A stretch of DNA of 41,032 nucleotides from Willaertia magna (taxonomy: Eukaryota; Heterolobosea; Eutetramitea; Acrasida; Naegleriidae): positions 1-41,032 of the forward strand of contig CADWAF010005394.1 in NCBI GenBank assembly GCA_902984215.1, in the 5' to 3' direction. This document shows positions 40,969 to 41,032 of this stretch, piece after piece; positions within the stretch are counted from its first letter, which is position 1; every line of letters begins with the position of its first letter. The position numbers and the translations under genes are program-made. Below the pieces are notes generated by a model that was not told where the DNA came from, did no database searches, and saw nothing but the letters and a program-made list of their open reading frames with translations.

Positions 40969-41032
40969 AAATTTTTTTTTTATTAAATAATTTTTTAAAT
41001 TTTTTTTAGTTTCTTTTTATTTATATGATTTG

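Noticed and set aside
1..41032. CRISPR array, bacterial operon, prophage or plasmid genes
   Set aside because: No such repeats or genes are present. All intact genes are eukaryotic and several contain GT-AG introns.

Overview
This is a eukaryotic nuclear fragment from an AT-rich protist. The central genes are split by 40-60 bp GT-AG introns, mostly with GTAAGT-like donors and T/A-rich acceptors ending in AG. They use the standard code: Gln is CAA or CAG, and TAA and TAG terminate. The gene set combines amoeboid signalling (a Ras-binding class I PI3K, a Rac/Rho GTPase, a Sac phosphatase, an SHAQKYF MYB factor) with a CYB5D1 orthologue, a family linked to cilia and flagella. This suggests an amoeboflagellate such as a heterolobosean, but the species cannot be fixed from the sequence.

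Layout: (1) 1-10,936 is an extremely AT-rich flank. It opens with a ~460 bp repeat carrying four copies of a palindrome centred on TATAAATTTATA. At ~1.5-4.5 kb there are decayed minus-strand reading frames broken mainly by TAA/TAG. A ~6 kb tract at roughly 95% A+T follows. (2) 10,937-38,853 is a dense gene island with 15 well supported or plausible genes. They are: a large membrane protein; an S/P-rich protein; an Ariadne-type RBR ubiquitin ligase abutting a MPPED-like metallophosphoesterase; a small hydrophilic protein; an IFRD protein; a prolyl-4-hydroxylase-like oxygenase; a basic hypothetical; a three-exon class I PI3K; a two-exon 53-residue protein; a MYB factor; V-ATPase subunit A; an RCC1-like protein; a five-exon Rac-like GTPase; CYB5D1; a coiled-coil protein; and a Sac phosphatase. 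(3) 38,854-41,032 is again almost pure A+T and ends in a second, inverted copy of the ~350-460 bp palindrome repeat.

The genes are independently promoted, not an operon. Shared themes are phosphoinositide turnover (PI3K and Sac), Rho signalling, endomembrane acidification (V-ATPase A) and ubiquitin ligation. The open question in the window is the flanks. The same repeat lies inverted at both extremes, so the fragment is either an island bounded by two copies of one dispersed element or a single 41 kb unit with terminal inverted repeats. A separate ~186 bp insertion with 18 bp target-site duplications lies at 15.7 kb.
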